This document shows, piece by piece, positions 43,801 to 55,900 of a DNA stretch of 64,000 nucleotides (positions within the stretch are counted from its first letter, which is position 1; the number at the start of each line of letters is the position of its first letter). The notes under the pieces were generated by a model, which saw nothing but the letters and a program-made list of their open reading frames with translations, made no database searches and was not told where the DNA came from. This stretch comes from Maylandia zebra (Eukaryota; Chordata; Actinopteri; Cichliformes; Cichlidae). A program made the translations under genes and the position numbers. The stretch spans positions 4,510,509 through 4,574,508 of the forward strand of contig NC_135182.1 of assembly GCF_041146795.1 (NCBI RefSeq), in the 5' to 3' direction.

Positions 43801-46800
43801 ACAGAATCAAAAAGCTCTCTTTGCAACAATTTTTCAGCTCTCCATCTGTGTGACGTCAAAGAGGGTGAATATCGAGTAGCCAATCAGAAGAAAGTTCACT
43901 TAAAGGAAGGAGCTAAGAAAAGCAAAACAAAACAGTCAATTACTTGACTGGATATAATAAAGCAATTTTGTGCTCATTACTCAGTACTGCATTTTCACAT
44001 CATCAATCATTACCTGTCACTTCCCAACAACAATTTGGACATTTTTAATTATAGTAAAACATCAATAAGCCAGGTACTAACTCAGGAAGTTGTTAAACCT
44101 ACGTGAAACCTAATTATTATTATTAATAACTGTATTTTATTTTTTTATTTAACAAGTAGTAATTTACTTTTTTCGGCCTTGCCCACTCCACTCAGCTGCC
44201 TTTCCATCTCATTCTGTCTGCAGTTTGCTGAGTCGAGGTTTATCTGATCATGTCTGAACCAAGCTGAACATAAATGTGAACCCCTTTAACTTAAACAGTT
44301 GTTTCATATGACTCTGACAAAAAACAAAACAAAAAATAAATACCCCCACCCTTAAATTACCTAAGCAGTTCTCATACAAAGACTAAGGTAAAGTGATATA
44401 TTGCTGTCTTCTGAGATAAGAGCTCAGGCTTCTGTTTGGATCTCTGCTTGTCAGCTGCATCTCACACTGTGAGCGACATACATGGGAGAAAAAGAAAAAC
44501 GCCAAGTCTGCATTTCTTCATGTAATTAAATAAATTAAAGCTGCATGAGTTGACGCAGTGAGAAAGAAAACAAGCTTGTTTACTTTGTTGTCTAGAAGAT
44601 ACAAAAGGACCTGCTATAGAACTCCTATAGAGCAACATAAACAAAGAGCCTTAAAAAAAAAAAAAAAAAAAAAAAAAGGGAATTGCTGACTTCCTTTCCC
44701 AGAGCGGAATATACAAAGGGCTCAGTATGTGAACGCCGCCAGCCCTCAAGTTTCACAGAAGATAAAAGCAGTCAGACCAAAATGTAGAGATACTATTCCT
44801 GGCTTTAAAGTGCTGTTAGATTCAAACTTAAGAAGAAAGATAGATTGATTAGATAGTGAAGACTACACAGCCAGGATCATGGACGTCATGTGACCTTCAT
44901 TGGGATGCAAGGGACAAACGGCAACTTGAAAAAGTTGCATTTCCTGCACAAATACCAGGTGAATGCTGTATAGCAGAAATCATGTGCTGAAAACAGTTGA
45001 AGAAACAGAACTGTCTGCTGAGAAAGAGGTGACGGAGCTGAACTGTCTGCTGAGAAAGAGGTGACGGAGCTGAACTGTCTGCTGAGAAAGAGGTGACGGA
45101 GCTGAACTGTCTGCTGAGAAAGAGGTGAAGGAGCTGAACTGTCTGCTGAGAAAGAGGTGAAGGAGCTGAACTGTCTGCTGAGAAAGAGGTGAAGGAGCTG
45201 AACTGTCTGCTGAGAAAGAGGTGAAGGAGCTGAACTGTCTGCTGAGAAAGAGGTGAAGGAGCTGAACTGTCTGCTGAGAAAGAGGTGACGGAGCTGAACT
45301 GTCTGCTGAGAAAGAGGTGACGGAGCTGAACTGTCTGCTGAGAAAGAGGTGACGGAGCTGAACTGTCTGCTGAGAAAGAGGTGACGGAGCTGAACTGTCT
45401 GCTGAGAAAGAGGTGAAGGAGCTGAACTGTCTGCTGAGAAAGAGGTGAAGGAGCTGAACTGTCTGCTGAGAAAGAGGTGAAGGAGCTGAACTGTCTGCTG
45501 AGAAAGAGGTGAAGGAGCTGAACTGTCTGCTGAGAAAGAGGTGAAGGAGCTGAACTGTCTGCTGAAGATGGATTTTTTTTGAAAGAGTACACTGAAGAGT
45601 GTCAAGAAAGCAGAGGGAGAACGAGCCAGGAGGATTCAAACCTGCGCCACCGCTCTCAGGGCCCCTGCTCATCTCAGTGAGCCAAAGCAACACTCATCCC
45701 AGGGATAGATGTGACGAGAGAAAAAAACGGCATCAGTTCCAGAGTTTGAAATCTTAGAGGAGGACAGATTTCCTATTCTGAAACAAACGTAATTCATGGG
45801 AAAACAGTAAATGGTATCAAAAAAATTCTTTCACCGTGAGCGTCAGGAGTGTTTGAAGATATATTGCCACAAGGCTCATGTCTTTGGAGTCCACAGTTTA
45901 GGACAGGGGTGTCAAACTCAAATACACAGTGGGCCAAAATTCAAAACTGGAACAAAGTTGCGGGCTAACGTTAATATTTATTGAAATATATTTATTCCTC
46001 CAGATAAAAGAATGAATCTTTTCTTATGGACTCAAACACGTTTTGCTGAAAAACTTAATATGGAACAAGCTAAGCTTAATACTAAACAATATATATATTA
46101 GCTGTATAATACCAGTAGCCCAGCTCTAATAGTAATTAGGTGTGGCTTCGCGGCCCAAATGTAATTAGGCTGGGCCAGAGTTTGACACCTATGGTTTAGG
46201 AGATATGATGAGTTGAAATGTTAAAGAGCTTAATATTTTAGAAAGTATATAAGTTGCGAGCAACTTTTCAGTAACTTTTGTTTGCTCTAGAGCAAGCCAT
46301 ATACTAATCTGAAGGTCGGTGGTTTGATCCCTGACTGCTCCAGTCTGCATGCCAAAGTATCCTTGGGCAAAATACTGAACCCTGAGTTGTTCCTGATTCG
46401 TTCATCCAAGTGTGAATTTATATGAACGAATGGGCAAATGAAGCGCGTTATATAAAGCACTTCAAATCCTCAAGTACAACAGAAAAACACTACATAAGAG
46501 CCGGTCCATTAACCATTTATACACAACAAGATTCTAATAAAAACACTGAAAAACACTCTTCGGTGTTGGTGAACATGCATTTCTAAATCTTAGTTATGTA
46601 GATCGAGCAGCATGTTAAAAGCTCAATATAGTCAGTGCAATTTTAATTCCTCACAGGTTTGAATTTCTGGACCGAGTTCAACATGGATCCATTGAAAAAC
46701 ATCTCAAATCTCCCAGTTCTTCCAGGATCTGGGAATAAGTTCAAAAGATGAGAAACTGCTTTTTCCTGGTTTCACTAGCCCCAAATTATAGCAAGATGAC

Positions 46801-49800
46801 AATTTTTTTTTTTTTTTTTTTTTTTTTTAAACGTAATTTGATCTTAGATCAGAGGCAACATAATGAAGCTAACTATGAATACACTGGTATTTGCTCTCAC
46901 ATTGACTTAACAGATGGCTAGTACCCAGTAATAACTGTCCTACTTCACTGTGCACTCAGTCAGCACGTACATACTCACCCATTCATTATCACAAGGGCCC
47001 ACAACAAGGCCGACAGACTGAACTGCTTCAATTAAGCCATTAACAAAAAAGCCGACTGCAGCACATTTAGCGCTGTTCTGGCCTCGTGGTTCAACTCTCA
47101 TTCTGGAGGATGCACATTTGGTAACACTTAATCCAAGCTGCCTCAAAACAGGGCATGGATTTCATACATTCAGCTGGAGAGAAGGCACCCCAACCTTGTG
47201 TGTGTGCATTACAAGCTGGTCTGTTACGGGTGGTCCTTGGGCCATCAGGTACTATTCAAACTGACTGTGTTGAAAGTGTTTTGGCTGACATCACCACGAG
47301 TGGTTTGCCGTTAAAATGGATACTCGCCGCTGTCCCTTTGAAAGAGCAGTGTGTTTGAGCGTGAACACAAGACGGCGCAGATAAAAGGCAAAGAAGCAAT
47401 AGACACCACACTCTGTTACACATGAATTTGTAACATGAATTTGTAAAATTTGAGTTAAAAAAAAAAGAAAAAAGAAAGAAACCCATATAAAATCACATAC
47501 TTCAGTAATTATAGTTGAGCGAAACAAGACCAGCATGCAAGTGCCAAAAACTGCAGTTCCTTAAATGAACACACTCCAGAAGTGAGTCAGTCCCCATGTT
47601 TGCAGCCTGATGCATACAACCGTTAAGGTCTCCCTTTCATTTTATGAAGGCTTACAGTTAAGCATGATTATTGGCATGGTCGTGGCTGGGTGGGAGAAGT
47701 GGAAAGGTTCCAGACTGTCTGAGATGATATTAAATGGTAAACTTAATTTTTTAAATTCTAACTAGGCTGAAGAGAATATAAACAGACTTACAGGCTTCAT
47801 ACGGCTTTACTTTATAAAATAATCAATTCTTGGATTACTTTTAACTAAAGATAAAAGTTTTTAAAGCTAAAATTTTAATCTCTTGCCAGGGATCTCAGGG
47901 ATCCAGACAAATGAAGAATGAAGAAACGTTACACTACAGTGATGAAAACCAAAACCACATTTTAAGAAGCAGCTGCTTGTGGCAGCAGTGGTGCTTCTGC
48001 TGTTACTTCTTTTCTCCAAATTCTTTGAAGAGTTGCCTCAGCTGGCCTTTTCCTTTTAGCTCTGAATGTATCACCGTTTCTAAAATCTGCACCAGATTAT
48101 TTTTATGTAACGCACATTTCTTTTGCTTCAACCAACAGACTCATTCTCATTCACAACTGGTAACTTATTTATTCAAATTTAAATATTTTTAAAAGCTTTC
48201 ATTTCGAGGCCATGCCAGGTGAAGTTGTAAGTTGCTGCTACGTGAAATCTTACTGTGAAAAAAATAAAAATAAAAAATACTGGAGGGGAAAGGATCAGTT
48301 GACAAAGAGCGAGCGAGTGAATTCGACAAAGTCGAAAGCTGATGGCAGCTCGCGGCTCTTGCTGTCGAGGTATTGATGTTGGAGGTTTAGCGGGACATCA
48401 AGGACTTAATCACCATGGACTTTATGACTAGTGTGAGCTGAGGTCAAAGGTTAGGGGTTAGGACCACCTTAGGAGAAAGTAAATGCACTTCTGTGGAGGC
48501 AAAAGACAAGAGGAGACTAAACCAGCATGCACCTCTGTGAAACGAATACATCAGTAGACACTCTGAGACAGGATGTTCCTGATTTTAGAAATTGTGCAAA
48601 TGTAAGAAAACAGTTCTACACATTTGTTTAATTTGCACATTGATCAGAAAAGACTTACTGGAGGCCCAGGTAATGCCATCCAGAGCAAGTATCTGGTTAG
48701 ACACCATGTTTCTAAGATTTTTAGTACAATAAGCTCAGTTTTATCTGAGTTTACAAGCAGGAAATTAGAGGTCTTTATGTTTTTAAGGCATTCCTTCAGT
48801 TTAATTAATTGATTGGTGTCATCTGGCTTCATGGATATCGATATATATAAAGCAACTTATCAGCTTTTATTGCAGTTTCCTCACTTCTTACAGTGTTACA
48901 GGGATGCTGTATGCAAAATTTTAAGAGCCATGCTAAAGATGAATCTGGACAGATGCAAAACAGGTCGTTTTTAGAACTTATACGATGTCTTATTATACAA
49001 AGTAAAAGAACAGTTTTCAGCCAATCAGAAACTATATCTTCTTAGACAAATGGTGCAAATTGTTTTACTTTAAAAAAAGGTCCTCTGGATGGATTTCAGT
49101 GTGTAAATGTATGCACGGTGTTTGCGCTCAGTAGTAGTTCCTGTCCAGCAGTGGACTTGTGAATGTGGTCACACTCTGTCCTGCAGTATGTATTTAAAGT
49201 TCTTGTGTTTTCGGACAGTGTCCCAGTGCACATTTTGTTCCAGCTCTGACCTCCAGTGATGACAATGGTGGGCAGAGGCTCATCTGACACAGCGATGACA
49301 CAGGAAACAACAGGGGAAAACCAAACCAGACTCTCTCCTGGATCACTGTGTGTGTTTCACTGCTTCCTGGCTTACGGGTGCGGTTCAAGTGGGATAACGC
49401 AGCTTCCTGCAGACCAGATTAATGGGCTAATATTGGATATAATCCTCCCATTGTAAAAAAGCCTGGAGACCTGGCAACCAGACTGAGAGCAGGCCACGGC
49501 CTCTGCAAACACAGACCTTCACAATCACGTACACTTTCAAAGAAAACTATGGACACACCCACAGTGTGTAAAAAATGCCCAAGACAGGAAAATGGCCTAA
49601 TGATGCGAGACAATTCTGTCCAAATTTTGATTATTTATTATCCAGATTACTTTTTTTTTTTTTCCCCATTTATTGTTATTTGTGAGACTTGGGAAAGCAG
49701 TAACATTGTTAACCCACAATGTGTAAGTTATTATCCAGATTACTTGCTGATGTTTCTCTCATGTCATGTGCACGTTGCTTCAGATTTGTCTACCATACTG

Positions 49801-52800
49801 GATATGATACAACCACCGGCTGCTAATGAAAAATGCATAGTCCTCCTATTGGTTGACAAGTGATTCCTACAGGTTACTGACCAATGCTTAGTGAAATCAA
49901 TCAAAAAGAAGGTGCTGTACCAGAAACCTCTTTAATGTTGCTTTGGTCACTATTGGATTGCTGTGGTTGCCGATAGTGTACAACAACACTTGCCAGCTGC
50001 TAGTCAAACTGTAGTGAATATTAAGAAACTGCAACTGAGACAATCTGCTAGCATCAAAAGTAATTACACTGAAGTTTTTGCCAGCTGCTCAGGGAATACA
50101 CATTTTTCCTTAGTCAACACTATTGTTACACATCCAAAATTGTGGAAAATTGACTGTCACATGGTTAGTGACCATGTGATTCATGTGCCTTTAGTTTACT
50201 ACACAGGCAAAAGCGTGTTCACACAACCAACTATGCAAGTACAGGCAAATAAATGTATGCTTAAACTTGTGACTGGGGCAGCGAATGGTTGTCTTTGTCT
50301 GTGTGTTAGCCCTGCGACAGACGGGCGACCTGTCCAGCGTGTACCCCGCCTCTCGCCCTAAGACAGCTGGGATAGGCTCCAGCGCCCCCCGCGACCCTAA
50401 AAAGGATAAGTGGAAGCGAATGGATGAATGAAACTTGTGACTGGATTTCTAAGCCTTATAACATAAGCCGATGTCATAATTAATAAAAAATATGGCCAAA
50501 CCTACCAAAACAAGATCCAAATATTGATGTAAAAAATACACGTATAACACATTTCTACACTTGAATAAATTTATTAGCTGACTGAAAGGTTTGGTTAGAA
50601 ATGCTTCTTGTCATGGGTGAACAGTTGCTGTGTATCTTAATCGAAAATTGTTGCATAGTTTATCTCATGGGACTGTTGCTGTGTAGATTATAATGATGAT
50701 GCATCTGTTTACTTACCTCCCTTTTTAGGAGGACATTAAAAGTAAGCTTTTTATGTTTTCCCTCCACTTTGGCTTCTTTACCTCACCAATACAAATGTTT
50801 CATTTATCCCTGCGACTGCTAACCATTACTAACGTGTAAAATGTAATGTGTAGCATACAAACCGAGGTGGACAGAGGAAAGAAAAATGTAATAAACAATG
50901 TTGTTGTTGCTATACAAATACTCTTCCCTAAAATCTGCTGTGGATCTTACAGGCCACTAAACACAAAGACACAAACACAATCCTTGGCCTGTGAGTGGAT
51001 TTATTTAGTCAGTGTGTATTAGGGAGATAAAGACCTGAGCCTGAGCTGTGTGTGTTAGCAATACTTCATGTCACTGTTAATTTTACTTACTGCTTGTTGA
51101 GGACAAGGGACTGTAATCAGACCTGCAGAGGACAAAAGAAAACAGATTTTTTTAAAAGGCAGAGGAAATGTCGACAGAGAGGACAAGACAGAGAGAGGAG
51201 ACAGAAGTTTATATTACAATATGAATTGCAATCTACATGATTTACAGGATGACACACTCCTATTTCAGATGAAGTGCTGACATCTGGCTAAACAGTAGGA
51301 GAGGTCCAGCTGGAAGGTCAGCAAAAATGCACACAGAGATTTCAGAGTGGTTTCTAACGGAAGGGATAAAAACGCAGGCATTTGCTCAAGTACTACTTCC
51401 ACTACTGAGATACAGTACAGCTCCTAGCCTCTTGTATTTTACTTGAGTTCTAACTACTGCATTTTCCTAGTTAATTAACACATTAAATAAAACTTCCTGT
51501 TTTTTAGGAGCTAACAATCCCACTCAACCAGTAAAAACATCAAAAACGCTCCTTACACACTCACACATTAACAACAACAATAATAATAATAATAATAATA
51601 ACTATTCTTATCCACATGATTGACATGATGCTGGAAATAAAAGGACGTGTGTGTGCCGGATTTTAATGTGTCATGAATTACTACAACCATATTGTTTCTC
51701 TTAATTATAGAATCAGTTCAGCAACAACTTCGTTGTTCCTTCCAAAAATTGGATAAAAAGATTGGTAACACATTCTACCATTAAAGTTACAAGTCATACA
51801 ACTCAAACTAATGACTGTACAAGCGGAAAATATGCTCACTGAATCAGACATATTGGGAATTTATGACATTTAAAACATAGAAACTACTGAAAGTGTGAAG
51901 CCATCACTGGTATTAGCACGTAGATAAAAATAATGTTAATCACACAGTTGATTTAACTAACTTAAAAAACATACTGGTTTGGTTTCCTAGCCAAACCAAG
52001 TATGAATAACTACAAGAACTGGCATATAAAGTATGTGGCTCCAAAGCTGGTGGAAATAATGTGTAAATATGGCCAAGTTGAGATAATTTGGTTTTTCCCC
52101 TTCAATCTGCTGACAGCGTGTGCACTAGAAATACCTAGCTAGAGCCAGGAAGTGATTAGCCTAACTTAGCACAAAGACTTGAAAGAGGCTAAATTCTCCT
52201 GGCTAAATTCAAGGGAAAACTACCCACCCCTCAAAGCTCATTATTTCACTCCTGTATCTTGTTTAATATGTACACATGAGTATAACAGTTACATTTTTAT
52301 GGCTGTACTTTGGCTTTCTTATAATGCTGGATTCTTTGTATATTGGTTCAAATGACAACCAGTCTCCCTGGAGAGAGGCCAAAACATTTCCAGTCCTTCT
52401 GATTTCTGTGCTATGTGAGGCTAGCCATGCCCAGGCTCCAGTGTTTTTGGTTGCACCAGTCTTTATGTAGAGTTCATTACAAGAAAGGGGGGGGTATATT
52501 TATGGTTGGGAAAATGTAATTGATGAAGTAAAGGGTCTTCACTTTTTGAAGATTTATCTGCTCTTAAGCTTCAAAGAAAAGATAGAGAATTACATTTCAG
52601 CTAATCTGATCTCCAGACAGAGTAAAATTATGACATTTTATGAAATTACATCCAAGACGTGTTTGCCCACATACAACAAGGCTGACTGAGGAGCTAACTC
52701 AAATCCTGCAATTAATAATTTGGTGAAAAGGTTGCATAACTCCAGGTTCACATATATGCATTGCAACTTGACGATATTAGTCCCACAGGAGTCCTCTGAC

Positions 52801-55677
52801 AGCCAGAGAACACTGTTCCTCCGCACACTCTGTGAGTCCATCTCTAAACTAATAAAAGTCTCTGGAACTGCAGGAAGCAGAAGAGCAAGTCTATTTCCTG
52901 CAGCAGGAGGTTATCAATCTAACTAATGGGCATTAGCGGTGTAGAGAAAGGAATGGGTAAGAGTGAGGGAAGCAGCAGGTGTGAGGACACAAAGGTAAGA
53001 AAAGATGATGGGCTTGCAGAGGCAATATAAATATTGGGAAGAACAGGAATAAGCAGAAAATTGCAGCAAAAGGGGACAAAGTGAAAGTCATACTCTCATC
53101 TCTGAGTGCACAAAGAAAAATGACAAGGAGTGGGAAAAAAAGTAGGTTTATGACTCTTTGAAATAGAGTTGGAGGTAGTAGTGTGCGCAGTTGCACACTA
53201 GTCTGTTTATTTTGATGGCTCCTTTGGGTGTGAGCATTTGGCAGGGCTACCCCTGCAGTGCCGGCTAGCATCCCGCCTGTGGTTCCCAGTCTGGCCGCAC
53301 TGCCTCGCTTCATCTCCACCCAAAGACAATAAACACAAAGTGAAGCGCAGACAGGCAGCAACCCAGTCATACGCATAAAGTATGAGCGCAGGGTGACCCA
53401 GTGGGCTTGAAACTGAGTATATATACGTATATTTAAAAAAACAAAACAAAAAAAACTTCTTTGACCCATGGAAAGCTAAAACAGATTCAGATGCAGAGCG
53501 ATGAAGAGGGACTTAGGATGGCAAGAAAGGGATGAAGATGAAGGCATAAGCTAACCGAAAACGTTCGACTGTTCCAAGCGGTGACTCATGTGAGCATTTT
53601 ACGGCCTATCACCTCTAAAGTCAGGCTCTGGTTATATTCAGGAAGGATCTTTATCACGGCTTAAAAGAAACCAGACATGACTGATGGTAGATGGAAAGTC
53701 TGTATTCAATAACAACATAACATTATCATCCTACTTCCCCCAGAGCAGGGGTCTATTTACACAACCGTGACGCATATATTCATGTAGGTTTGTTGGTGTT
53801 CAGGAATAAAAATTATAAGCATTCTGTTTTTCTCGTTTGACAGAACAGCAGTTATATAAGAACACGGCAGAGACAAAGTCATACACAGGACCGACTCATC
53901 TATTTATAACTCACTAATAGGGGGTTAAGATGGACTTTATGACCAACAAAATATTGTTTATTTTATTCATTTATTCAAATGCACTGGTGGAGTGAAAGCG
54001 TTCTAAATTTAGTGGATTGAAGAAGAAGAGGTGGGGGATGTGAGCAGGTGGAGGTGGACGGGCCTGGAGTTTGTCATTTAACAAGGATACTTTTCACATA
54101 CAAGTACTTTTAATGTAACTGATATTTGTCTGTATTTTGTTTTTAACCATTAACAACACAAACATTGATTATAGGCTAAATTCTGAGACGCTACAAGGCT
54201 GCGAGTGGTGGCAACAATTAGGTTGGACTGCTTGATATGGTGGCCTCGTATTTTCTTAACCGTGTGCAATTACACAATCAAATGTAAAACCGTGCTTGCA
54301 CTACTAGATAAACTATTTTATGTAAGCCGTGACTGAAATGAAATCCTGTAATAAGAATATATAGAGTAAATAACAATTAACCTAATTGCATACCGGGCTT
54401 TTAATCTTTCTTCCACCATACATCTCCGTGAGGGATCACAAGGATCTATATAGGCAAGGTTAATACAATGTAAAGGCATAAAGAAACCTTGATGTGTAAT
54501 CTGGGAGTTCAGAGATGTGCAGTTTGCCTGTGACTAATCTGTAAGGACACCACAAGCCCTTTAGCATAGGACATCATGTGACATGGTCATGTGTACATGA
54601 ATGCCTCAATCGTTCTTCTGGTTTGTCCCGCACATGGTCAGTTTGACTTCAGGGTTTTCAGACACAACAGTTTTCAGACATATGGGACACGGTTTATTCA
54701 AACACAACGAGTTATATTTACCTAGACTTAACCAAGCTGCTTTGAAATGTGAAAATAAAGAAAGAAAAGTTGACGACACTTTAACTTCATCTACAAAACA
54801 AGCCACAGCTGGACTCTAACCTCAGTCTCCATGGTGAAAGTCCTGTGTTTGGTCCATTTAACCAGCCTTTATCCTGCTGCCTCTGTAGACTTATCATAAA
54901 ATAAAATAAAAATCTCACTTCATCTTCTATCAGAAAGCCTTTCTGAAAAACCCTGAAGGCAAACTTCTCACACAAACTCACTACCAATTTTACTCTTTAC
55001 TTAAAACAACAACAACAACAAAAAACAAACTAATATCCCAAACACATTAAAGACATATACGATCATCACGTTTATCGTGTTAAAGCTTCAAAAAAATGAA
55101 AGTGAACCTGTCTTTTAATTTTGCGAGACATACAGAGACACAAACACGCACGGAAAACAACTAGTAAATCCTTCACAACAACACAACATCAAATCAGTGA
55201 CATACCGCAGGAGACAACGAGGCACATCTTTGTTTAATGGCTGCAAAGGAGTAAACAGCGTTAACTTAACACGCTTTCCTGCCAAACAACTTTGAGTTAG
55301 ATCTTTTTTTAATATTCCGCTAAAAATATTAGCATCCCAAAACAGCTTGTCCCGAGCTTAGTCTGCCTCAGTAGCAAGTGTAATATATAACATTTAAAAA
55401 ATAAAATAAATAAGCCTGTGAATTTAACTGAGGATCGTCGAGACCAATAAGCCAAATCTCATTTAAAATAAAATAAAATAAAAATGTTGTGTGCTTTCTC
55501 GCTTCTTCTTAAATGAAAATGAGAATGCACGTTGGCTGTGGTTAATTTAAAATATTTCCTAATTCCAAAATCCCAAACATTTAGTGAGATATTCTGCATC
55601 TGTTGTTTCTCCTTCACTCACCCTCCAGTCTCGGCTCCTGAATCCACGCAGTCATCTTCTGTTAGGACTTTCTCCAT
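31815..55677 (-). CDS. fam124a: FAM124A family protein
   Basis: Four coding exons on the - strand: 55677-55622 (MEKVLTEDDCVDSGAETG...), a 32-nt microexon 51122-51091 (encoding SDYSPLSSTS), 39412-38646 (DLSMGELQDPFLVSIHLIAD... to KILLQ) and 32621-31815 (VQGAYCKHRHDPCYRS... to EEEEQEFYI). Splice phases 2, 1 and 0 agree, giving 1662 nt, 553 residues; human FAM124A has 546 and aligns by eye along the N-terminal and central parts. The large third exon is the conserved family domain, with PALAVILFLQEAYG, CSQDFFTLSPGTPLWAVR, VHYGKEIVRFTVYCRHENY and RWQTEDYDGNKILLQ. The last exon is Ser/Pro-rich and looks disordered, with an acidic tail. There is no signal peptide or membrane segment. The molecular function of the family is not established. 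Introns total over 22 kb and hold most repeats of this half of the window. Confidence 0.95.
33541..34035 (+). mobile_element. Decayed Tc1-type transposon, 5' part (family A)
   Basis: Follows the same consensus as the relic at 8556: 'tcactttattattgggtaca' (33559 on), 'gcaactcaacgcattcaggc', 'agagg' then 'tcagaggagaatgacaagac' (33811 on), 'tcagcaaacaacaggaaactg'. It is truncated about halfway and carries many stops. Confidence 0.75.
35980..37073 (+). mobile_element. Nearly full-length decayed Tc1-type transposon (family B)
   Basis: The ends are inverted repeats: cagtgctgtgcaaagtctga at 35980 and cttgagacttttacacagca...cta ending at 37073. The interior matches a Tc1-type transposase: 'catcagaaatggtctcagtgg', 'attacacaagaactggactg', 'cccaaacacactgccaatgc', 'agcagccaaattccaaacaa'. 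The region has deletions and stops. The open frame at 36369-36590 covers an early part. Same family as 23495-23905 and about 56350-56473. Confidence 0.85.
41909..43164 (+). mobile_element. Tc1-type transposon, internally deleted (family D)
   Basis: Terminal inverted repeats of about 80 bp pair 41911-42000 ('ttgatttccatgtgttgtgc', 'agattatcaaact') with 43078-43164 ('gtttgatgatctgaaacatt', 'tggaaatcaggaagggggaa'). The interior keeps long stretches of transposase sequence: 'catcttgatgatccccaaga', 'atcataccaacggtaaagta', 'gcagcaggacaatgatccaa', 'gagatgctgtggcatgacct'. The N-terminal DNA-binding half is deleted near 42280-42390, where a 14-bp inverted repeat (42340-42353/42369-42382) now sits. The frame is broken, so it is inactive but among the better preserved copies here. 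Confidence 0.88.
43515..43535. repeat. 21-base G homopolymer
   Basis: An uninterrupted G run preceded by an A-rich purine tract (43494-43514). It is within fam124a intron 2. Confidence 0.95.
44654..44678. repeat. Poly(A) tract
   Basis: A run of about 24 A on the + strand in fam124a intron 2. No retroposon body was recognised next to it. Confidence 0.85.
45009..45571. repeat. 32-bp minisatellite, 17 full copies plus a partial
   Basis: Each unit starts aactgtctgctgagaaagag at 45009 and every 32 bases until 45521, with a partial copy from 45553. Units differ almost only at one base, giving gtgacgg (C type) or gtgaagg (A type), in the order 3 C, 5 A, 4 C, 5 A. This is close to two rounds of a 9-unit (288-bp) higher-order repeat. 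Because 32 is not a multiple of three and the unit lacks - strand stops in every frame, all three - strand frames stay open, producing three overlapping open frames of about 230 residues that are artefacts. Confidence 0.97.
45896..46201. mobile_element. hAT-type miniature element with 8-bp target duplication
   Basis: The element is 45904-46193 (290 bp). It starts caggggtgtcaaactc and ends gagtttgacacctatg, terminal inverted repeats matching at 14 of 16 positions. The 8-bp sequence gtttagga flanks it exactly at 45896-45903 and 46194-46201, the length typical of hAT insertions. There is no coding capacity, so it is non-autonomous. Confidence 0.92.
46277..46515 (+). mobile_element. tRNA-derived SINE (V-SINE type)
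   Basis: A B-box-like 'ggtggtttgatccctgac' at about 46318, then 'gtatccttgggcaaaatact' and 'gaaccctgagttgttcctga', then an end resembling 'gcgttatataaagcac...gccggtccatta', as in fish tRNA-type SINEs. The copy is decayed. Confidence 0.75.
46803..46828. repeat. Poly(T) tract
   Basis: About 26 consecutive T bases followed by AAA, in fam124a intron 2. Confidence 0.85.
50278..50432 (+). mobile_element. 3' end of a LINE (L2-like fish tail)
   Basis: Contains 'gttagccctgcgacagac', 'cgacctgtccagcgtgtacc', 'agctgggataggctccagcg' and an ending of GAATG-type short repeats ('aagcgaatggatgaatg'). This is a very common fish LINE or LINE-tailed SINE 3' end. Only the tail is present. Confidence 0.75.
51091..51122 (-). 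CDS. fam124a: fam124a 32-nt microexon
   Basis: On the - strand it is preceded by ctctgcag and followed by gtaagt. The leftover GG from exon 1 plus its first base makes Gly, the interior encodes SDYSPLSSTS, and its last base A joins GT of the next exon to make Ser. Human FAM124A has SDYSHLSSTSS at this point. The reading phases of the flanking exons require a length of 3n+2, which 32 satisfies. Confidence 0.93.
51123..55621 (-). other. First fam124a intron
   Basis: A 4.5-kb intron. It contains an AAT microsatellite (51570-51602) and a possible decayed fish repeat near 52130-52270 ('ctagagccaggaagtgatta'). An open frame on the - strand at 52933-53469 shows no recognised domain. No gene was recognised. 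Confidence 0.6.
51570..51602. repeat. (AAC)n(AAT)n microsatellite
   Basis: A few AAC units then about eight AAT units in fam124a intron 1. Confidence 0.9.
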
Positions 55678-55900
55678 CTCAGAGGCTCGGACGCGTAGCA
55701 TTTAGCTGCATTATTTCAGTGAAAGCCACAAACTGAGCGTTCAAACGCCTGGAGAGACCACACTGAATCAGACGAACAGAAAACGCTCTAAATCCCCGCC
55801 GGTGTCTGGGTCCGCACACGAGCAGAGGGGTTTAAACTTGTTGGATCAACAAGCTGACTTTTCTGCGTCAGCGGCGGGCTGACGGGATGCCTTCAGTTGC
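55678..55900 (-). promoter_or_regulatory. fam124a: Probable fam124a 5' UTR and promoter
   Basis: Immediately upstream of the fam124a ATG (55677, - strand). It has more CpG dinucleotides than the surrounding AT-rich DNA (for example around 55685-55700 and 55790-55880). The transcription start cannot be fixed from sequence alone. Confidence 0.4.

Larger units (their letters stand above)
39413..51090 (-). other. Second fam124a intron, repeat-rich
   Basis: An 11.7-kb intron holding a Tc1 copy (41909-43164), a G homopolymer (43515-43535), a 32-bp minisatellite (45009-45571), a hAT miniature element (45904-46193), a tRNA-type SINE (46277-46515) and a LINE 3' tail (50278-50432). Stretches 39413-41900 and 46830-50270 show no recognised gene. 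Confidence 0.65.

Noticed and set aside
44886-45693. Three overlapping - strand open frames of about 230-240 residues with SSFTSFSADSS-type repeats
   Set aside because: They are translations of the 32-bp minisatellite in all three frames. The open state follows from a stop-free repeat unit, not from coding selection.
52933-53469. 178-codon - strand open frame in fam124a intron 1
   Set aside because: It is hydrophobic and Phe/Leu-rich from a purine-rich + strand. There is no recognised domain and no supporting splice sites.
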